Source: Desulfonatronospira sp. (GTDB taxonomy: Bacteria > Desulfobacterota > Desulfovibrionia > Desulfovibrionales > Desulfonatronovibrionaceae). Taken from it: a stretch of DNA of 8,680 nucleotides. Shown in pieces: positions 5,783 to 8,680 of this stretch (the first letter of the stretch is position 1; each line of letters begins with the position of its first letter). The stretch spans positions 1 through 8,680 of the forward strand of contig PWSL01000277.1 of assembly GCA_003563255.1 (NCBI GenBank), in the 5' to 3' direction. A program made the position numbers and the translations under genes. Under the pieces are notes generated by a model. It did no database searches and was not told where the DNA came from. It was given only the letters and a program-made list of their open reading frames with translations.

Positions 5783-5818
5783 AGTTACTTGCTGGTTCCG
5801 TCCCGGGCCACCCGGGTG
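5783..5818 (+). repeat. 37 bp degenerate repeat, copy 2, with 12 bp palindrome
   Basis: Second copy of the repeat at 5495-5531. Its right part is the perfect palindrome CCACCCGGGTGG (5808-5819), beginning 6 bp beyond the ligase stop codon on the minus strand, so it could act as an end-of-transcript structure for the ligase. Confidence 0.5.
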
Positions 5819-5824
5819 GGATGA

Positions 5825-6796
5825 TTACAAATACGGCTGCAACAGCTTGAACGGTTCTGACCCGACATTGTAGACTTTTTTCAGTTCGTTTTTGGGAAAC
5901 TCAGGATCATCTTGCAATTGCCGAAGCATCTTTACATTCTCCTCATCCTTGAGAAAATCCTCTTTGGCATCTTCCAGGAGAAGCTGGATATATTTGGATA
6001 CCTGCTTCTTGTCCGAGATGACGCCTTCTTTACTGAAGACGTTCTGCAGCCGCTGGTCTGTGATGTAGCGGTGGAATCTCTGGTTTAGTTCCTCGACAAC
6101 CGGGTGCTCTTTGCTGGGCCTGGGTTTTTTGGTTTGCTTGTCGACCTCTTGAAATTTTTTGACTTTCTTTTTCAACATGAACGTGTAACCAACCGGCGAG
6201 AGAAGTATGCGGTTGTAGGGCTTGATGACCACGCCTTCAAGAACGTTCGCCCCCGTATGATCTTCAGGAGTCAACAGCGAATTGACGCCTTCAATCTGGA
6301 CATCCAGAGCGGACTGCAGCCCGTGGAAAATACCCAGGCTGGGTACTATGTAGTGCTCAAACTTTGGTGGCATAACTGATTCGAATTCCCGATGAGCCAG
6401 CAAATAACCATCCCGGCGCATATCAAAGAAACGGAAGTCCCTGTTCTTCCCGTAGAAGACGCCCTTGTTGACTCCTGGCCCGAACAGCTCGCCGTAGAGC
6501 TGATAGACAACGTTTTCCTCCCTGGCCAGTTGAATAAAATAGTCCATGACCAGATCGTGGCTGCCGTCAAGGACTACCTCGCGCAGGCCGAAAAAATCCT
6601 CATCTGTTTCGAGCACCCTGTTTCTGGAAGCGAAATACGGCGTGCTTCCCGGTTCGAAAACAATACTGAAATTCGTCCCGTGGATTTTCTCCAAGACGAT
6701 ATACTCTTCCTCTTCAAGATTTGGATGGAATTCCTTCCAAAGTTCAATGCTCTTGGTTTGGTAGGTGTTATCCATGCTGGGGTATTTCTTAAACAT
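5825..6796 (-). CDS. RNA ligase of the T4 Rnl2 type
   Basis: A 323-residue ATP-dependent RNA ligase, close in size to T4 Rnl2 (334), which it resembles from the MFKKY N-terminus onward. These enzymes adenylate themselves on lysine, transfer AMP to a 5'-phosphate RNA end and join it to a 3'-OH, typically sealing nicks. Visible nucleotidyltransferase motifs: motif I EKIHGTNF with nucleophile Lys37; motif Ia around Arg58; YGELFGPG with Glu103; FFD at 123-125; motif IV EGVVIKP with Glu187; motif V LKKKVKKF with Lys209 and Lys211. The C-terminal third resembles the helical Rnl2 C-terminal domain (NQRFHRYITDQRLQNVFSKEG). All catalytic motifs appear intact. The start at 6794-6796 follows GGAG (6805-6808) with an 8-base spacer. 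No kinase/phosphatase end-healing partner, nuclease or phage gene is adjacent, so its role (RNA repair is inferred) is open. Its flanks are repeat-rich. Confidence 0.93.
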   Translation of the reverse strand: MFKKYPSMDNTYQTKSIELWKEFHPNLEEEEYIVLEKIHGTNFSIVFEPGSTPYFASRNRVLETDEDFFGLREVVLDGSHDLVMDYFIQLAREENVVYQLYGELFGPGVNKGVFYGKNRDFRFFDMRRDGYLLAHREFESVMPPKFEHYIVPSLGIFHGLQSALDVQIEGVNSLLTPEDHTGANVLEGVVIKPYNRILLSPVGYTFMLKKKVKKFQEVDKQTKKPRPSKEHPVVEELNQRFHRYITDQRLQNVFSKEGVISDKKQVSKYIQLLLEDAKEDFLKDEENVKMLRQLQDDPEFPKNELKKVYNVGSEPFKLLQPYL

Positions 6797-6845
6797 TTCA
6801 CCAACTCCATTCGGCTTTGATAACTAGTATTTGATGGACACTAAG

Positions 6846-6920
6846 GCGGGCTTTGCCCGCAACCCAGTAAAGAAAAGAGCTTTTTTGACAGGATTAACAG
6901 GATTAAGAGATTGTAATCCT
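6846..6920. repeat. Cluster of degraded repeats upstream of the ligase gene
   Basis: 6846-6866 repeats 1241-1261 exactly (GCGGGC triloop hairpin plus AACCCA). It is followed by a 9 bp tandem repeat, ACAGGATTA twice (6888-6905), and by a 7 bp stem AGGATTA/TAATCCT (6899-6905 with 6914-6920). Nothing coding. The ligase promoter must lie in or near this stretch but cannot be picked out with confidence. Confidence 0.65.
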
Positions 6921-6943
6921 AGCCAAAGGAGCAGACCCGGTTG

Positions 6944-7134
6944 AACCCTGCGTAACCATTCAGGGGGTGCCGGAACCGGCCCGGGGACAGTCCCCGCGAC
7001 GCCTTTCCTGCACAAATAAAATATGACAAACGCTAAGTTGTGTGAACCTGTAAAGATAGTACTTAGCGGGGACAGTCCCCAAGCCTGGTGCCAGGAACTA
7101 CAACTGAGTACCCCCTGAATGCTTACAACCCTGC
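6944..7134. mobile_element. 175 bp IS66-like mini-element with 8 bp target duplication
   Basis: The element at 6952-7126 is bounded by inverted repeats of 17 bp with one mismatch (GTAACCATTCAGGGGGT at 6952-6968; 7110-7126 reverse-complements to GTAAGCATTCAGGGGGT). Immediately outside both ends is the exact direct repeat AACCCTGC (6944-6951 and 7127-7134). Ends starting GTAA with an 8 bp duplication are characteristic of the IS66 family, so this looks like a non-autonomous IS66-related element. It has no coding capacity. Inside are two GGGGACAGTCCCC palindromes (6983-6995 and 7068-7080) and an 8 bp inverted repeat CGCTAAGT/ACTTAGCG (7031-7038 with 7061-7068). Confidence 0.8.
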
Positions 7135-7143
7135 TATGCCAGG

Positions 7144-7172
7144 GTGACTTACTCCTGAAACCCTGTCATAAA
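7144..7172 (+). repeat. 29 bp dispersed repeat, copy 2
   Basis: Exact reverse complement of 172-200. It begins 9 bp after the right target duplication of the mini-element and ends 16 bp before the SPFH stop codon. Overlapping its left edge, ACCCTG/CAGGGT (7128-7133 with 7140-7145) can form a 6 bp hairpin. Confidence 0.85.
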
Positions 7173-7188
7173 TTAGCTGAAGCTGAAC

Positions 7189-8154
7189 TCAAGAGCCGCC
7201 TGGGATCTTAGCGGCATTGAGCAGTTCCCGGATACTTCCAACGGAACCCATCAGGCTTGTTGACTCCAGTGGTATGAATATCCTGTCTCCTTGCTTTGCC
7301 ACATTGGGCAGAGCCTCAATATATCCCTGGGCGATCAGGTAGCGCATTACATCCTTTGGATCCAGAGAAGCTCCGGTCGCCTCTGCCGCCTGCAAGACCA
7401 GGTTGATGGCCTTTTTTTCGCCCTCTGCCCGCAGGCTTATGGCCTGTTTTTCACCTTCTGCTCTCTGGATTTCAGCCTCCTTATCCCCCTCGGCCTTGAG
7501 TATCTCTGCCTGCTTGTAACCTTCGGCCTCTCTGACATGAGCCCGCCTGGCACGTTCGGCGGCCATCTGTTTGTTCATGGCGATACGTATGTCATCCGGC
7601 ACGTCGATGTCTCTGATTTCAACACGGTTCACCTTTACTCCCCACTTGTTGCCGGCCTCATCCATAGTTACCTGTAAGCGGTCATTGATCTGTTGCCTGG
7701 ACTCAAATATCTGGTCCAGCTCCATGCGTCCAATCTCAGAACGAAGAGAGGTCTGGGCAAGTGTCTGTACTGCCAGCACCAGATTCTCTGCACCATATAT
7801 CGCTGAATGCGCGTCCATAATCTGATAGTATAAAACCCCGTCTATTTGAACACCCACGTTATCCTTAGTAATGACCTGTTGTTTGGGAAAGTCTAAAACT
7901 ACCTCCCGCAGATCAATCCTTTTTTCAGTTCGTATCAACTTTTGCTCGTTTTCATACCGAACTATTGTAATAGGTCTGTGTCGGTCAATAATGGGGATGA
8001 TCAGATTCAGGCCCGCCTCAATTGTGCGGTGGTAGCGCCCAAGCCTTTCTATGACCATTGCATGTTTTTGTGGAACAATGACCAATCCTTTAACTATAAG
8101 CACAACAAAAGTTATGGCTATCAGCATAATCAACAAACTCAAAACTTCTCCCAT
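7189..8154 (-). CDS. SPFH/Band 7 membrane protein, QmcA/stomatin-like
   Basis: A 321-residue member of the stomatin/prohibitin (SPFH) superfamily, closest in layout to QmcA and paraslipins, which form large membrane-anchored oligomeric assemblies and often modulate membrane proteases. One N-terminal membrane segment (about 4-25) is followed by the SPFH domain (VPQKHAMVIERLGRY from 28; ITKDNVGVQIDG from 95; MELDQIF from 144; VEIRDIDVP from 178). A coiled region follows with AEG at 210, 221, 232 and 243, an exact 11-residue period, then a conserved tail IPLESTSLMGSVGSI. Residues about 62-80 are longer than in E. coli QmcA, as seen in some paraslipin subgroups. I prefer the Met at 8152-8154: it has AAGGGAG at 8163-8169 with an 8-base spacer and puts the membrane segment at the N-terminus. 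The upstream Met at 8187 would add 11 residues and begin inside a repeat element. No nfeD partner gene is adjacent. Confidence 0.93.
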   Translation of the reverse strand: MGEVLSLLIMLIAITFVVLIVKGLVIVPQKHAMVIERLGRYHRTIEAGLNLIIPIIDRHRPITIVRYENEQKLIRTEKRIDLREVVLDFPKQQVITKDNVGVQIDGVLYYQIMDAHSAIYGAENLVLAVQTLAQTSLRSEIGRMELDQIFESRQQINDRLQVTMDEAGNKWGVKVNRVEIRDIDVPDDIRIAMNKQMAAERARRAHVREAEGYKQAEILKAEGDKEAEIQRAEGEKQAISLRAEGEKKAINLVLQAAEATGASLDPKDVMRYLIAQGYIEALPNVAKQGDRIFIPLESTSLMGSVGSIRELLNAAKIPGGS

Positions 8155-8162
8155 AGCGTAAT

Positions 8163-8169
8163 CTCCCTT
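8163..8169 (-). promoter_or_regulatory. Ribosome binding site deciding the SPFH start
   Basis: AAGGGAG on the minus strand, 8 bases before the ATG at 8154. It would lie inside the coding region if translation began at 8187, where no comparable site is seen. Confidence 0.75.
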
Positions 8170-8181
8170 GGTTATATATAT

Positions 8182-8339
8182 TAACACTACAGCGAAACTT
8201 ATTTATTGACCTCCGGGGACTGGCTCTCCCCGCACTTATTTTTAAAATGCCGTCAAACATCCTTCAGAAAAATAAGTGCGGGGGTGCCTGTCCCCAATTG
8301 AGATACCATACTGTTTTTATAAGTTTCGCTGTAGTGTTA
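8182..8339 (-). mobile_element. 158 bp element with 21 bp terminal inverted repeats, copy B
   Basis: 8182-8202 and 8319-8339 are perfect 21 bp inverted repeats. The element is the inverted counterpart of 1721-1880: the two 34 bp internal arms (8210-8243 and 8269-8302) are identical to the arms of copy A, whereas the three spacers between conserved blocks differ in sequence but have nearly the same length (16 vs 16, 25 vs 28, 7 vs 6). Ends are TA. It lies 27 bp upstream of the SPFH start codon, so it occupies the place where a promoter would be expected. Confidence 0.85.
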
Positions 8340-8360
8340 GGCGCTTAATGAAAATTTCAA

Positions 8361-8374
8361 ACCAACATGTTGGT
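8361..8374. repeat. 14 bp perfect palindrome
   Basis: ACCAACATGTTGGT, symmetrical with no spacer, 21 bp beyond element copy B and upstream of the SPFH gene. It has the form of an operator for a dimeric regulator, but no regulator can be named and only one copy is seen. Confidence 0.4.
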
Positions 8375-8415
8375 CGTAATAATCGGTTCCTGGTTCTTCG
8401 TTCCTGGTTACCTCT

Positions 8416-8465
8416 CGTTCCCAGGCTCCAGCCTGGGAACGTCTAGTTCTTGCGGCTCCAGCCGC
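8416..8465. repeat. GTTCCCAGGC hairpin repeat plus GCGGCT hairpin
   Basis: 8416-8441 is identical to 5748-5773 (26 bp). Eleven bases on, GCGGCT/AGCCGC (8452-8465, loop CC) forms a second hairpin with the same CTCCAG centre, as if a variant with changed outer bases. Nothing coding. Confidence 0.8.
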
Positions 8466-8502
8466 TTCTCAAAAAATGTGTCTGCAGCCACAAAAAAGCG
8501 TT

Positions 8503-8526
8503 GTTCCCAGGCTGGTGCCTGGGAAC
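8503..8526. repeat. GTTCCCAGGC hairpin repeat, variant loop
   Basis: GTTCCCAGGC pairs with GCCTGGGAAC around the loop TGGT, replacing the TCCA centre of the other copies. The stem is perfect. Confidence 0.8.
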
Positions 8527-8577
8527 AAGAAAGAAAAGAAAAGAAAAAAATCCCTGCTTGTATGTATATGTGTATAT

Positions 8578-8600
8578 GGGACAGGCACCCCGGCACTTTT
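8578..8600. repeat. REP-like half-site with GGCACTTTT tail
   Basis: GGGACAGGCACCCC followed by GGCACTTTT, the partner type to the half-site at 5671-5695. An opposing arm may lie outside the window. Confidence 0.55.
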
Positions 8601-8622
8601 TTTTATTGAACAAGATACAGAT

Positions 8623-8650
8623 TAGTGGCTTACTCCTGAAACCCTGTCAC
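8623..8650 (+). repeat. 29 bp dispersed repeat, copy 3
   Basis: Matches the reverse complement of 176-203 with one mismatch over 28 bp. Close to the right edge of the window; no gene is visible from here to 8680. Confidence 0.8.
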
Positions 8651-8680
8651 AAAAAACAAGAAAAATTTGAGCCATGACGG

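Noticed and set aside
6392..6820. Plus-strand frame of 142 codons opposite the ligase gene
   Set aside because: Antisense to conserved ligase motifs, with no own domain or supporting start signal.
8155..8187. Earlier start of the SPFH gene at 8187
   Set aside because: It would begin inside the terminal repeat of element B, has no ribosome binding site, and puts a charged stretch before the membrane segment; the start at 8154 has a good site.
8674..8680. ATG near the right window edge as start of a plus-strand gene
   Set aside because: Only two codons are visible and there is no clear ribosome binding site.

Overview
The window is about 8.7 kb of roughly 50% GC bacterial DNA with four well-supported protein genes separated by long, repeat-laden intergenic stretches. 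The genes are an iron-type superoxide dismutase (minus strand, 291-908), a large soluble hybrid sensor histidine kinase with PAS and PocR domains (plus, 2060-5467), a T4 Rnl2-type RNA ligase (minus, 5825-6796) and a QmcA/stomatin-like SPFH membrane protein (minus, 7189-8154). No tRNA, rRNA, CRISPR array, transposase gene or phage structural gene was found. A PocR-containing hybrid kinase, Fe-SOD and this style of intergenic repeat suggest an anaerobe of the Desulfobacterota (sulfate-reducer) type. That is inference from family knowledge, not proof.

Layout. 1-290: end of a ~140 bp structured repeat, small hairpins and a ~29 bp dispersed repeat, then the 3' end of sodB. 909-2059: no credible gene; it holds a 183 bp inverted-repeat element (975-1157), a second copy of the 140 bp repeat (1391-1530), a collapsed IS66-like mini-element (1543-1618), a 160 bp element with 21 bp terminal inverted repeats (1721-1880) and a single REP-like half-site (1994-2009). 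2060-5467: the hybrid kinase. 5468-5824: a convergent intergenic region packed with hairpins. 6797-7188: a 175 bp mini-element bounded by inverted repeats beginning GTAA and by an exact 8 bp direct repeat (target-site duplication), sitting between the ligase start and the SPFH stop. 8155-8680: a second, inverted copy of the 160 bp element (8182-8339) only 27 bp upstream of the SPFH start, then more hairpins.

The four genes do not form an operon or an obvious pathway. They are single transcription units on both strands, each with its own upstream repeat element, so any functional link between them is speculative. The most distinctive content is the layered repeats. A REP-like pair (arms beginning GGGGAC and ending GTCCCC) occurs inside three unrelated inverted-repeat frames of similar size (158-183 bp). 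One frame has a clear 8 bp target duplication. In another, two copies keep the base-paired arms identical while the unpaired spacers have diverged at nearly constant length. A dispersed repeat also appears to have been inserted in frame into the receiver domain of the kinase.
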